NCBI RefSeq assembly: GCF_001659605.2
Contig: NC_035172.2
Coordinates: 17,175,051-17,239,050, forward strand
Length of the DNA: 64,000 bases
From: Manihot esculenta
Taxonomy: Eukaryota > Streptophyta > Magnoliopsida > Malpighiales > Euphorbiaceae
Direction: 5' to 3'
Shown: positions 1-10,640 of the stretch, piece after piece
Numbering within the stretch: the stretch's first letter is position 1
Layout: each line of letters begins with the position of its first letter
The notes under the pieces: model-generated
Database searches by the model: none
The model's input: the letters and a program-made list of their open reading frames with translations, nothing else
Told to the model about the DNA's origin: nothing
Program-made: the position numbers and the translations under genes

Positions 1-101
1 TAATGTTATGCGATGTATGTGATGTAGGTTCATGTGTTTCCACATGAACCGTATGATGCTAATGTTTGTATGATTGTGTGTTGTTCTTCAGAGGAGCTAG
101 G

Positions 102-1723
102 ATGCGAGGCACTCGTCGATCTGTGGAATCGACTGGAGTTCCATCTGAGAGGGAAGGTATGGACACCTTTCCCCCTGCTTTGCCAAGAGCGCAGTCGTGT
201 AGAGTCGGCAGATGGGGAACATCAAGGGATTGTAACAGCCCGGACGTGATCCCCGGCACTGTTACCGCTCACGGCCCAGGGCTATCCCTCGCCTGGCCCT
301 CTCGCCACCTCGGGCTTTCCACTGGCCCCGTGAATAGCTCTTAACATCCCTTCACCCTCACGGGTTCCGGGTAGGATTTGTCCCCTTGGGTTCTCGTCAA
401 ACGCATCCTTCCCCAAGTGGATTTGGCCCAAATTTCCCTTAGGAAATTAGGTCGCCTCCCCCACTGCTCGAACCCTTGACCTCCCACTTTAAGGGAATAG
501 TCTGGTGAGAGTGAGTACCAATTGTCCGGACGTGATCCCCGGCACTGTTACCGCTCACTGCCCAGGGCTATCCCTCGCCTGGCCCTCTCGCCACCTCGGG
601 CTTTCCACTGGCCCCGTGAACAGCTCTTAACATCCCTTCACCCTCACGGGTTCCGGGCAGGATTTGTCCCCTTGGGTTCTCGTCAAACGCATCCTTCCCC
701 AAGTGGATTTGGCCCAAATTTCCCTTAGGAAATTAGGTCGCCTCCCCCACTGCTCGAACCCTTGACCTCCCACTTTAAGGGAATAGTCTGGTGAGAGTGA
801 GTACTAATTGTTCTTGGTACTCACTCTCACCAGACTATTCCCTTAAAGTGGGAGGTCAAGGGTTCGAGCAGTGGGGGAGGCGACCTAATTTCCTAAGGGA
901 AATTTAGGCCAAATCCACTTGGGGAAGGATGCGTTTGACGAGAACCCAAGGGGACAAATCCTGCCCGGAACCCGTGAGGGTGAAGGGATGTTAAGAGCTG
1001 TTCACGGGGCCAGTGGAAAGCCCGAGGTGGCGAGAGGGCCAGGCGAGGGATAGCCCTGGGCCGTGAATGGTAACAGTGCCGGGGATCACGTCCGGGCTGT
1101 TACAGGATCTTGGAAGGTCTTTTGATGTAAGCAGAGAAGGAATGGATCTAAGGAGAATGTCTGCAGATGCGAGAGAAGTAGAGATGGATGTTTAGAGGAG
1201 AGATGGAGGTCTGGATGTGAGCATGTTTGAAGAAGGTATGGGAGAGTCTCAAGAAGACGCTTCGACTCAGGATTCCAGAATCTCGAGTTCAGGAGGAATT
1301 AATCCCTCCACCCTGAGTACAGCTGCCACGAGAAGTAAGAAGTGGGGCAGAACCCTGAGGGGAAAGAAGAGTAAGTTCTGGACGAGGTTGAAGTCTAGTC
1401 TGGGATTATGTGGTGGCTCAAGCTTTGGCTCAGGCAGTTCAAAGTGCTTGAGATGTGGAAGGCTGCACAAAGGAGTCTGTCTGATTGGGACGACAGCATG
1501 TTTTAGATGCGGTTAGGAAGGGCACATGGTACGTGAGTGTCCCATTGCGCCCTGGTTGGCACAGTCCCAACGGGCAACTTCAGGTAGAGCGGCTCAGCCA
1601 ATAGCTCCAGCCATGTCTCAGAGCAGTGGTCGAGGCAGAGGGAGAGGGTCAGCCTTTCCTTCTGAAGGTTCCCACGGAGAAGGTCCGTTAGCTCCAGCTC
1701 GGATCTTCACCCAAGCTCAGTAG
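102..1723 (+). pseudogene. gag: gag remnant of element A (capsid core deleted, split by an inverted-repeat insertion)
   Basis: The ATG at 102 opens the same N-terminus as the gag of B and C (MRGTRRS...). After 43 codons the frame is broken by the insertion at 231-1104. Beyond the right-hand target copy (1105-1108) gag resumes, with an in-frame stop near 1194. Around 1255 it jumps from the acidic 'EEGMGESQ' stretch straight to the Ser/Lys-rich region before the zinc knuckles, so roughly 300 residues including the Retrotrans_gag core are missing. The first knuckle (CLRCGRLHKGVC, near 1448) and the start of the second (CFRCG, then a stop at 1514) are recognisable, followed by the RGRGRG linker to protease. 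Non-functional. Confidence 0.75.
231..1104. mobile_element. Inverted-repeat element copy 1: three ~290-bp arms (arm, arm, inverted arm) inside gag of element A
   Basis: Arm 1 (231-525) starts TGTAACAGCCCGGACG and ends ...GTACCAATTGT. Arm 2 (526-811) is a direct copy lacking the first 9 bases. Arm 3 (814-1104) is the inverted copy, ending CGGGCTGTTACA. The outer ends are therefore inverted, TG...CA. Flanking GGAT at 227-230 and 1105-1108 looks like a 4-bp target duplication; removing the insert and one GGAT restores the gag frame relative to element C. Each arm holds a tRNA-like B box (GGTTCGAGC, e.g. 861-869) and a terminal stem-loop (1070-1103). There is no protein-coding capacity. It could be a foldback-type DNA element, a tandem/inverted SINE cluster or a very short LTR-like element. 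Confidence 0.7.
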
Positions 1724-3080
1724 GAGGTAAACACATCGAACACGATGGTGTCAGGTACGCTCACTTTTGAATGTTCTGATGTGTATGTGTTGTGAACCCT
1801 AGTGTTTCTCTTCCTTTAGTTGCTCTAAGAGCCGTCGAGAGGTTGAGTTGATAACTTCTGGGCTAGAGTGTCCTCTTTGGGTCAGTGGACCCAAGTGTGA
1901 TCCATCTATGGCAGAGTCAGTCTGTCGGTCCAGTTCAGTGTCAGTTGAGGGTAGATGCCTTCCACCTGACCTTGAGGTCCTAGACTTGACTGTCTGGACA
2001 TCATTCTAGGGATGGATTGGGTTTTTCTACTCGTGGTACTACCTGGGTCTGCAGAGACAAGGTAGTCAGGTTCAGAGTTCAGGATGGGTCAGAGGTAGTC
2101 TGTTGAGGGGACAGTGTAGGGATGCCTAGAGGTTTAATGTCAGCCTGTTAGGCTCGTAGGGTGCGTAGGAGGGGTTGTCAGAGGGTTCGAGCTCTTGTTG
2201 AGAGTTTAGCAGTCAGGTTAGGGAACCAGCCTCCGTGTCTGTTGTTGAGAGAGAGTTCTTAGATGTTTTCCCAAGCGAGCTGTCAGGTTTACCACCTGCT
2301 AGGAAGATAGAGTTTGGAAAGAGAAGTGATGTCAGGAATCAGGTTCATCTCTATTCTTCTGTACAGGATGGCACCTGCAGAGTTTTAGAAGTTGAAGGAG
2401 CAGTTGCAAGAGCTTAGTAGACAAGGGTTTTATCCGACCTAGTACCTCACCCTGGATTGCTCCAGTGTTGTTGTGGGAAAAGTAGAATAGATCCTTGAGA
2501 CCCTGTGTCGACTTCGGGTAGTTGAACAAGGTCGCTACCAAGAATAGGTATTCCCTACCTGTCGAGGGTCAGAAAAGAAGTCAGTTCAGTAGAGAAGAAG
2601 GGAGAAGAGAAAGGATCAGAGTACGCAGCGGAAGCTTGTGGAGTTCAGGAGAAGGTTGGGGTATTGCTTATGGTGTCTCCAATAAAGAGGTGATTCGTTA
2701 TGGTCGAAGGGTAAAGTAGCTCCAAGATACATCAGACCCTTTGAAGTCCTGCAAAGGATTGGGGATGTATCTTATAAGCTAGTTACCTGCTTTAATGGAG
2801 AGAGTCCATTCGGATTTCCATGTTCCTGTGTTATGGAAGTTCGTGTCAGATCCAAGTGAGGTTCTTAAAGAACCAGAGGTGGAGATCTCAGGGAGTCTCA
2901 CCTATGTTGAGCATCCAGTGCGGATCATAGACACACAAGTTAGGAAGCTAAGGAATAAGGAATCCCGATGGTGATAGCCCTTTGGAATCACCACCTAATG
3001 GAAAAGTGTACCTGATAGACCCGGAAGTTTATACTCCAGCAGTACCCGTATCTCTTTTTGGAGAGATTTTTAGGCTTTGT
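1724..3080 (+). pseudogene. pol: pol remnant of element A (PR, start of RT, tail of integrase/chromodomain)
   Basis: Short stretches match the pol of B and C in varying frames: the protease flank (NTSNT.VSG near 1736), the 'IILGMDW' protease C-terminal motif near 2003, the linker before RT near 2235-2300, and the RT start (VDKGF near 2417, then KVATKNRYSLP near 2527). RT catalytic motifs, RNase H and the integrase core are absent; sequence jumps near 2560-2640 to the post-integrase stretch and ends in a worn chromodomain tail (WNHHLMEKCT near 2982, then LQQYPYLF near 3034). Stops and frameshifts occur throughout. Non-functional. Confidence 0.65.
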
Positions 3081-3125
3081 CTGCTTGCTTGCTTGCTTGC
3101 TTGCTTGCTGCTTGTTTGTTTGTTG
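3081..3125 (+). repeat. Simple repeat (GCTT)n followed by (GTTT)n
   Basis: A run of GCTT units from about 3083 to 3108 is followed by GTTT units to about 3123. It lies between the end of pol and the polypurine tract of element A, where B and C have ordinary sequence. Confidence 0.9.
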
Positions 3126-3154
3126 ATTGAACATTCGGGGACGAATGTTCTTAA

Positions 3155-3165
3155 AGGGAGAAGAA
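3155..3165 (+). promoter_or_regulatory. Polypurine tract of element A
   Basis: A purine-only run (AAAGGGAGAAG...) directly precedes the LTR start TGTAATACCC. This is the expected site of plus-strand DNA priming in reverse transcription, and the same position is purine-rich on the minus strand beside the LTRs of B, C and D. Confidence 0.75.
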
Positions 3166-5333
3166 TGTAATACCCGGCTAGATCCTGTCATCGGAATCCA
3201 GAATTCAAAGATGCCGGAGCCTTCTAGAAGGGTAAAATATATTTTCTAAAATCTTTTTACATGATTTTATGGTTTTAATGCAAAAGAAATTGAGTTTTGA
3301 AAAGAAAAGACTAAGGAGGGACGAATCCAGGTTCGGCCGCCGAACCTTAAGTTCAGCCGCCGAACATGGGGCTGTTTAGGGGGCACGTTAGGCTTCCAAA
3401 AGTGGCTTTCTTTTGGCCGCCGATTCCCATGTTCGGCCGCCGAACGTGGTGAGGTTTTGGAAGCAGCTTTGGCCGCCGAAGGAGGTTTGGCCGGCCACCT
3501 ATAAAAGGCCCTTTGTCCAGAAATGGGCTAGTTTTCTCTCTCTTTTCGGGCATAGGTGAGTTCATGCTCTCCTTTGGTTGTTTTGACGCTTTTTCTTCAA
3601 ATCCCTCAAGTTTTCATGAGTTTTATCTTTGTTTTGAAGAGTTTTGAGCTTAAGATCAAGTTTTGGAGCTTGGAGACCCAAGAAGCTAGATTTCTCCCAT
3701 CTCCAAGTTAGGGATCGCACCAACCCTCGATCTTCAAGAGGTAAGTGTAGATCCACACCCTTTTCTTTGTTTTAAGTAAGGTTTAAGGAGTTTTGATGCT
3801 TGTGTGTGGGTAGATGTGCATGTTAAGGTTTATGTGGGTTTTATGCCTAATGTATGTTTATGTGATGTTTGTGTTGGGGTTTAAGCTAGTTTATGCCATT
3901 AGATGCATGTGGGAGTGTGTATGCATGTTTGGGAGAGAGCATGTGAGGTTTTGGGTTGTTTTGGAAGGTTTGGAAGGCTGTTTGTGCATGCGGAGGCTGA
4001 GTTCTACCATTCTGAAAGAGCTCAGGTTCGGCCGCCGAACCTGCCTGTGGAGGCAAGCTTTTGGCTGCCGAACCCTGCCCCTGAAAGATAGACTTTCAGC
4101 TCTTGAGGGGAGTTTCGGCCGCCGAAGGTGCCGCCGAACATGTATGAGTTTCGGATCTGGAAGGAACCTTCGGTCGCCGAAGGTGCATGGCTTTCGGCTC
4201 TGGAGGGACTTTCGGCCGCCGAACCTGCCTCCGAAAGTGCTTTGTCCAGCCTTCTTTTGCATGTTTTTCCATGCATGTTTGAGGTGTTTTAGGGGGGTTT
4301 TTGGGGAGATGTTTAGATTTGCGTAGAGTTTGTTGGTACCTCATTTGAGTCCTCCATTGTAGGATCGGACCCGAGGAACCAAGGAGGCCCTCAGTGTTAG
4401 CTGGTTCAGAGTGAGTCTAGCGTCTGCCAGAGGTGAGTAGAACTAACTCAAATGTTTTTAGCATGTTTCACGCATCATGAATACCATGTTTATATTAGGC
4501 TGTTGCATTAGATTTCACGAAGATGTTGCATTGCATAATTTGTTGTTGATGTGGATGGACCAAGGCGACCCCAATAGCCCTAGATATGATATGTTAATGA
4601 AGTCCTGAGGAGCCCCACCGAGGGCCAGGCACTAATGAAGTCCTGAGGAGCCCCTTCGAGGGCCGGGCACCATGATATGTTACAGAAGTCCTGAGGAGCT
4701 CCTTCGAGGGCCGGGCACAGACAGAGGGAGTTTTGGTGGTCATGTCCATCCGTGATGTGAAATGTTTGTGATGTGACGCATTCCATGATAGCATATGATT
4801 TATTAAACTATTTTTCCCTGTTCTGCTGACTGGGCTTTTTAGCTCACCCCTCTTCCTAACCCCCAGGTGTGCAGGTCTGAGGAAGATTGGGAAGTCTCAA
4901 GGGTTAATGTTATGTTTATGTAATAGATTAGCATGTTAGCATGGACATGTAATGTAAATTGATGTAATGTAAGGTAGAGTTATGTTTATGGATTAGTATT
5001 GTGCTTGGCCCTAAGGTCTGGTTAATCCCTTTTTGTACATGATGTATGTTATGTTTTTATTGATGTCATATGAGGAACCAGGCTTGACTTATGTAATGTG
5101 GACCACACTAGGGCATTTGATGAGGGCTTTGGTGTGGGTTATATGTTTATAGTATGTTGTATGTTCAGGTCAAGCTTGGTGTAGTGAAAGTTTAAAGTTT
5201 TTATGGAATGTTTGATCATGTATGGGATTATACCAGTTGTACAGGATGTATGTTAGGCTTGCTACAGGTCCCGGCGACCTTATGTCTATCTGGATCCTAG
5301 CGCCGGTAGCGGTCCGATTTCCGGATCGTTACA
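3166..5333 (+). repeat. 3' LTR of element A (Tekay type, 2168 bp)
   Basis: It starts TGTAATACCCGGCTAG and ends CCGGATCGTTACA, the same ends as the other Tekay LTRs here. A TATA box (TATAAAAGG) lies at 3500-3508. Palindromes of the type TTCGGCCGCCGAA cluster just upstream of it (about 3333-3480) and again about 520-730 bp downstream (about 4026-4235). A tandem repeat sits at 4595-4718. Open frames in this LTR (for example 3814-4326) are by-products of the GC-rich repeats. Confidence 0.88.
4595..4718 (+). repeat. LTR-internal tandem repeat, about 3 units
   Basis: Three imperfect copies of a unit reading GAAGTCCTGAGGAGCCCC...GAGGGCCGGGCAC. The other Tekay LTRs have a tandem repeat at the same relative place but with different sequence. 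Confidence 0.8.
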
Positions 5334-5681
5334 GATAGCTTATATCTTACTTTGAGCGAATGTTATGTAACATGAGAGGTCCCCCTGCTAGTCTTCATTT
5401 CTTCCTATTCGAAGGGGATATCTTTTATCTAGGCCTGGGGCATGTGGTCCCTCAAGATTGGTTTCTTGCTACTCATGCCACTTTCCTTGCCCAGTCTTCT
5501 GATGACAATCGCGATGTTTATTGTGCCACATTTAAAGCTCATCATCAAAACCATCCTATAAAGGCCCTTCATCTTTCTCGAGCATTACTTTTGTATTCTT
5601 CTGCAACTTTTTAGAGGAATTCGCTCCACAACTGCCTTCTTGCTTCTCTCATGGTAACTTCGTTATCCTTCTCCTTTTATC
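5334..5681 (+). other. Leader/promoter-like stretch before the Transposase_28-like remnant
   Basis: Sequence right of the element A LTR. It contains a good TATA box (TATAAAGG, 5557-5564) about 120 bp upstream of the ATG at 5682, consistent with a promoter for the following decayed gene. An 84-codon open frame (5360-5614) runs across the TATA box and resembles nothing I recognise. No repeat boundary is visible inside. Confidence 0.4.
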
Positions 5682-6230
5682 ATGAATAGGAACACCTCTT
5701 CTTCCTCTAGCGGGGTCTCTATCTCTAGCTCTTCCTCTAACGGCCCCATCCGAGCACCAACACCTAATGTTCCATAGAGGGAGACCCTAGAGAATGAGGG
5801 CGGTCTTCTCAGTGACATCCTGTCCTCCTTCTTGAAGCGCGATGTGGATCGTTTGCATGATACATACCACATTCCTTGGGAGTCTTTCCGAATTTTTGCT
5901 CCTTCTCCATGTGTTTGTGCTAATGACTTGATGTGCTAATGACTTGATGTCTGCAGGGGACACAATCATTGTCTTCGAAGAGCAGTTAAAGGCGAGCCTC
6001 CACTTCCTCTTAGACCCTTTCTTTGTGGAGGTCCTCTGGTTTCTCAAGCTTTCGGTTGCCCATCTTCATCCCAATGGCTAGAGAGTCCTGGTGACCTTTC
6101 GATTTGTGTTCCTTAACAATCACATCGAACCAAGCATGCACTTTTCTTCTAGCTATACCAACTAGGTACCCATAAAATTGAGGAGTTCTAGTATTTCAGC
6201 AGTCAAAAGTATTTGAATATTTTTTACCGA

Positions 6231-6522
6231 ATGCCTTCTTCTTTAAAGCAGTGAAAGAATAATTTCTTGTCCTCTGTCATCGGACATCAGGGGGTTTTGG
6301 GTGTCTTCAGGACGGCTGGTATTATTGGGTTGAGTTGAAGAAGGATGGGGTCCGTTTGAGGAGAGAGTTTGATCAGATGCCTTCTTCTTTGAAGCAGTGG
6401 AAGAGTAAGTTTTTTTATCCTCCATCATCGAACGCTAGGGGGGTTTTGAGTGTCTTCAGACCAGCTGGCATTATTGGATTGAGCTGAAGAAGGATGGGGT
6501 CTGTCCGAGAAGAGAGGAGGAC
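6231..6522 (+). repeat. 146-bp tandem duplication within the Transposase_28-like remnant
   Basis: The stretch starting ATGCCTTCTTCTTT at 6231 is repeated starting at 6377, diverged at scattered positions. The duplicated unit is coding sequence of the remnant. Confidence 0.85.
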
Positions 6523-6912
6523 GAGGCTTTAGCCTTTCTCCTGGCGATGGCTAAAGCCCTGAGAAATATTAATATTACCCTTGCGGTGAGGAACACCATT
6601 TTATCTTGGTAGAGTCATTTGCCGACAAAGCAGACCTGTGATCCTCACTCGCCCAACCTTTTCAAAAGCACACCTATGTCTTGAGATCAGTGTACTCCTC
6701 TTTTTATCTTTTTTATTTTACAAACTACCTTTTTTTACTTATGTTTCCTCTTGTTTGCAGATATGGTTGGGTCAAGCAGGTTTGCCGAGGCGGTATGTGT
6801 TGCTCGTAAGGGCAAAGATGTTGTTACTGGGGTCGCTAATCCCTCCTACTAAGCATGCTTACCCTTCAAAAGCGGTGATTGTGCTCCCTCATCCCCCTCC
6901 CCAGCCTGTAAC

Positions 6913-8537
6913 TAACTCGCGGTTGTTGAAGCCGATAAAAAATAACATTTCCGGTTATCAACAATATTACTACTGCAGATAGTGGTAAAGGATCGAATCC
7001 ACAGAGAATTGAAAACTTACCTATCTTCCTTATCAAGACCAAGAGAATTAACTGAAACAAAAATAAGCCGAAAGAGAAGTAAACTGAAACGAGATGAATT
7101 GAAAGCAAATAAACTGAAAATAAAATGGAGGGGTTTGAGATTGATTCAAGATATCTAAAACTGAAAGCAATAAAAGAAGGCAAATAATTAAAATGAAAGA
7201 AATCAATAATGAGAAAGCTCTAGTTGAAGAATCAGATTCACTGTAGTTGTTAGGATTGATCATTGACACTATGTTTCTTAGGTGGTTTTAATAGATTAGT
7301 TATGGGGATGGAAGATGTTTCTCACCACCATGTCTCTCCTTAAGATTAAACCAATTAGGGAAAGTCCTCTAATTAATCACTAATCAACAAGTTGCCAAGG
7401 AACGTCCTTGGGCCTCAGGCAACAAACAACTGTCAATTGCATTAAGAAATAGAGAAAGCAAATCCTAGCTACCCAAACACATGAGATGTTGCTAGATCAT
7501 ACAATTTCCTTGGTTCTTACACCAAGTGTTCTTATGTTTGAATAATCCAAGCAATTACGGACTTAAAACTATTCAAACTAACAATATATTACCTTGCAAT
7601 CAAGAATCAAGTGGCCAATTTGATCAAAATAACAAAGCAATAATGGAATCAAGCATGAAATTGTATGAATATTGAATAAACCAAAGACAAACAACTTATG
7701 TTCAGATCTCAAAATCCATAAAACAACTTAAGCTTCAACCAATCTTCAACTAGAATAAAAGGTTTCAGCCACTCATGGTTGAACCAAAAACCAAAAATAA
7801 GAAAAGAAGAAAGGTAGAAGAAGAGAAGAAGGTCTTGAAGGCGTCGGCCTTGTGCAATCCGAAGAGATGAAGTGCAAGAAGGTTGTACGGCTGGCCTTAT
7901 GTGCTTCTTAAATAGGATTAGATGCTGCCCTAGGTCTTACTTGCTGCCCAAGAGGCTGCTTGCTGCCCAAGTTGTGTCTAAAAAGGAAAGAAGTGCATTA
8001 CAAGGTTCTCAAAAGGAAGGAGGCGTGCAGATTGGCTCTCAGAAGGTAAGAGGCGCGCGGCAAGGTTGTGCAGAAGGAAAGCGATGCTGTCCAAACTTTC
8101 CTTTTTAGGTGGAGCCTTCAATTGAATTTCAAATCTTGAATGCTGAATGCAAGAGAGGCAAGTGCGTCTTCTTGGGATCTTGCTTCCTAAATAGGAAGAA
8201 CTGACTGTTGAGGTGTCTGCACATCTTTAAACAAGGAAAGAAAGATCTGCAATTTGAATTTCAAATAATCTGCTGACTGTGCTTTCCTTATCTGTTTTTG
8301 CTTCTACACTTTCCTTATTTGACACTTTCCTTATTTGACACTTTCCTTATTTGAAACTTTTCATATTTGAAACTTTCCATATTTGGCACTTTTTGGCAGT
8401 TTCAAGAGCATTTTCACCAGATTGTCTCTTTACATTTAATTTCTGCAAAACAAGATTAAAACCACAAAATTAGGCAGAAAAAGTGTAAATGAACATCAAT
8501 AATATCATGATAAAATGGTCTAAAATATGCTCTATCA
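6913..8537 (-). mobile_element. Solo LTR N (Athila type, 1625 bp)
   Basis: Read on the minus strand it begins TGATAGAGCATATT and runs to ...CGGCTTCAACAACCGCG, matching LTRs F, G, H and M. A perfect 5-bp target duplication GTAAC flanks it (6908-6912 and 8538-8542). It carries the family's hairpin (7761-7785) with the arms slightly worn. No internal element sequence or second LTR is adjacent, so it is a solo LTR left by unequal recombination. It splits the Transposase_28-like remnant. Confidence 0.85.
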
Positions 8538-8678
8538 GTAACTGAGGAGACGACACCCTTTCAGCCTGAATCTTCAGCCCCAGGTGCTCATGATTCTACC
8601 CCAGTTCCTGAGCTCCCTGTTGATGTCCCTTCCCCTTCCATTCCTGTTCCTACGAGTGTGGGGGTTGAGTCTTCCTAG

Positions 8679-8824
8679 CCTGTAGGAATTTAGCACTTGG
8701 CCTTAGTGCTAAACCGAGCGCCTTAGTGCTAAAGATACTCCCTTTGACCGAGTTTCTCCTATTAATGTAGAGAATGTTGATGTAATGGAGACTTAGGCGG
8801 ATGAGCCTGAAGGCCCTGTCCGGT
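8679..8824 (+). other. Spacer downstream of the Transposase_28-like remnant
   Basis: Short non-coding stretch; the only feature is a doubled 'CCTTAGTGCTAAA'. Nothing else recognisable. Confidence 0.4.
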
Positions 8825-9072
8825 GATATATGCCAGACTGACCTATCGGGTGTTAGTCCCATTTCACGAGAATTTCCTAAGGCATTTGATGCCAGGCTGC
8901 AAGGCGAGTATACGCCAGGCTGACCAACCAGGAGTTATTCCCGCTTCATAAGGTGTTTCTAAGGCATTTCATGATAGGCCTCAAGGAAGGAATATGTCAC
9001 GCCGACTAATTGGGTATTAGTCCTGTTTCATGAGAAGTTTCTAAGACATTTGATACCAGGATGCAAGGCGGG
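8825..9072 (+). repeat. Tandem repeat, three ~83-bp units
   Basis: Three diverged copies of a unit reading roughly ATGCCAGGCTGACC...TTAGTCCCGTTTCATGAG...TTTCTAAGGCATTTGATGCCAGG..CAAGG. The array ends exactly where LTR G of Athila-1 begins, so Athila-1 appears to have inserted into it. Confidence 0.75.
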
Positions 9073-10622
9073 TGACTGTGCGGTTGTCGAAGCCGGTCAA
9101 AAATAACCTTTTTGGTTATCCATAATTTTACAACTGTAGATAGTGGTAAAAGGATTGAATCCACAAGGAATTGATACTCACCTATTTTTCTTATCAAAGA
9201 CCAAGTAAATAAACTGAAAATAAATAAAAGGGGGTTTTGAAGGTTGATATCTTAAATTGAAATTAAAAGCAATTAAGTAAAGCAAATAATTAAAGTAAAG
9301 AAATTCAATAATGAGAAAAGCCTAGTTGAAGAATTGGATCCACTTCAGTTGTTGGGATTGATCATTGACACTTAGGTTCTTTTATTTGACTCAATAAATT
9401 AGTTATGGGGGTGGAAGATGCTTCTCACCACCATATCCCTCCTTAAGCATAGGTTAACTAGGAAACGTTCTCTAATTAATCACTAATCAATAAGTTGCCA
9501 AGGAATGTCCTTGGGGCTTTAGATTCATTCAACTGTCGATTGCATTAAGTATTTGAGAGACCTAATTCTAGCTACGTATGGTGATCTTGTTAGATTATGC
9601 AATCTCCTTGGTTTTTACACTAAGAGTTACTTATGTTTGAACAATTCAAGCAATTACGAACTTAAACTACCCAAACTAACAAATTATCACTTTGCAATCA
9701 AGAATCAATGGGCCCTATTGATCTAAACAACGAAGCAACAATAGAATTAAGCATGAAATTGCATAAATATTGATAAATAAAAGAATAACATAATATGTTC
9801 AGATCTCCCAATCCATTAACAAACTGAAGTTTCACCTAACCTTCAACTAGAAAAAGGGGTTTCAGCCATTCATAGCTGAAACTAACACAAAAATCAAGAA
9901 AGAAAGCAAGAAGAAGAAGAAGAAGAAGGGCCGGTGGTGCGGCGGCAAGAGGCGTGCGGCTACTATGAAGATTCCCGAAGAGTAAGTTGTCTTTTCTTGC
10001 TGGTTTGGCTCTTTATTTATATCAGATTGTGCAGCCCTAAGTTTCCTTGATTTGATGGAATCCTTTTCTAATTTGGAGTTGGATCTCTTGATGGCAATTG
10101 AATCCCATTGAGATTTGGCTTCCTTGATAGGCAGGATAGGGTGCTGAGCTGTCTTTGTGAGTTGCTGAGTTGTCTTTAAGTGTTTGGAGAAGGATAGACT
10201 TCTTGAAAGTTTGAATTTTAAGTTTTCCGCGGTTCTAATGTCTGCTGTCGAAAAATCTGTTTGCCCGACTGTTTGGGCAAACAACCGGTCAAACAGCCAG
10301 TCTGGTGCTGTCTGTCAATTTGACTTTGTTCTATTGGACTTGTTTGCCTAGTTTTTTTGGGCAAACAACTGGTCAAACAGCAAGTCTAAGCTATTCTTCA
10401 TCCTTCTCCCTTCTCTGCTGCAGCTTGATTTGGGCAAACTGACTTGGACAAACCAGGCTTGATCTCTTATACTCTCTTTGAACAGTTTTAAGGCCATTTT
10501 TACCAAATTACCCTTTTACACCATTTTCTGCAAAATAAGATCAAAACCACAAAATTAGGTAGAAAATATGTAATTTAACATTAATAACAATATGAAAAAT
10601 GGGTCTAAATTTGGCTTGATCA
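9073..10622 (-). repeat. 3' LTR (G) of Athila-1, 1550 bp
   Basis: On the minus strand it begins TGATCAAGCCAAATTT and ends ...CGACAACCGCACAGTCA, the consensus ends shared with LTRs H and M. The hairpin GTTTCAGCCA...TAGCTGAAAC is at 9859-9882. A degraded TATA-like stretch (AAATAAAG on the minus strand) lies near 10012. Palindromic GTTTGCCC...GGGCAAAC motifs occur at 10258-10300 and 10341-10380. Confidence 0.85.
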
Positions 10623-10640
10623 TATACCCCCACACCTAGC
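10623..10640 (-). promoter_or_regulatory. Polypurine-like tract of Athila-1
   Basis: On the minus strand a G-rich run (GGTGTGGGGGTATA) abuts the 3' LTR start TGATCA. G-rich tracts of the 'GTGTGGGGG' type are usual before Athila 3' LTRs. Confidence 0.65.

Larger units (their letters stand above)
1..5333 (+). mobile_element. Element A: decayed Tekay-type (chromovirus) Ty3/gypsy retrotransposon, 5' end outside window
   Basis: The order is leader, gag, PR and pol scraps, polypurine tract and 3' LTR, all on the + strand. It aligns by eye with full-length elements B and C in this window: the same gag start, zinc-knuckle stretch, protease flanks and integrase/chromodomain tail. Large parts are gone: the capsid core of gag and most of RT, RNase H and integrase are missing, and what remains has many stops and frameshifts. 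The internal region is only about 3.2 kb, of which 0.9 kb is a later insertion (231-1104). The 5' LTR and primer-binding site lie outside the window, so no target duplication can be checked. It is clearly older than B and C. Confidence 0.85.
5682..8678 (+). pseudogene. Decayed plant 'putative gypsy-type transposon' gene (Transposase_28-like), split by solo LTR N
   Basis: From the ATG at 5682 a Ser-rich N-terminus leads into YHIPWESFRIFAPSP and, after a frameshift and small duplication near 5917-5950, into a stretch with LDPFFVEVLWFLKLS and LHPNG-stop-RVLVTF (near 6010-6090). The pattern 'LHPFF.EVL..F.L...QL.PNGWR.L..F' is typical of the plant family named putative gypsy-type transposon (PF04195). 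A 146-bp duplication, more frameshifts and a stop near 6853 follow. The frame is interrupted at 6913-8537 by LTR N and ends with a Pro/Ser-rich tail (8538-8678). The function of the family is unknown. Many stops make this copy dead. I assign the family from remembered motif pattern, so moderate confidence. Confidence 0.5.

Noticed and set aside
861..869. Possible genuine tRNA gene at the B box of the inverted-repeat arms
   Set aside because: The surrounding sequence does not fold as a cloverleaf by eye (no acceptor-stem pairing, weak A box, no anticodon stem). At most it is tRNA-derived.
231..1104. CRISPR-like or MITE interpretation of the 231-1104 repeats
   Set aside because: CRISPR is not relevant to plant nuclear DNA, and units of 290 bp without spacers do not fit. 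A plain MITE would have two inverted ends, not three arms.
3814..4326. 170-codon open frame in the LTR of element A
   Set aside because: Low-complexity Cys/Met/Val stretch followed by palindrome-derived residues; not conserved in the other LTRs and overlapped by open frames on the other strand.
5360..5614. 84-codon open frame as a gene
   Set aside because: It runs across the TATA box at 5557-5564 and has no recognisable domain; more likely promoter/leader sequence.
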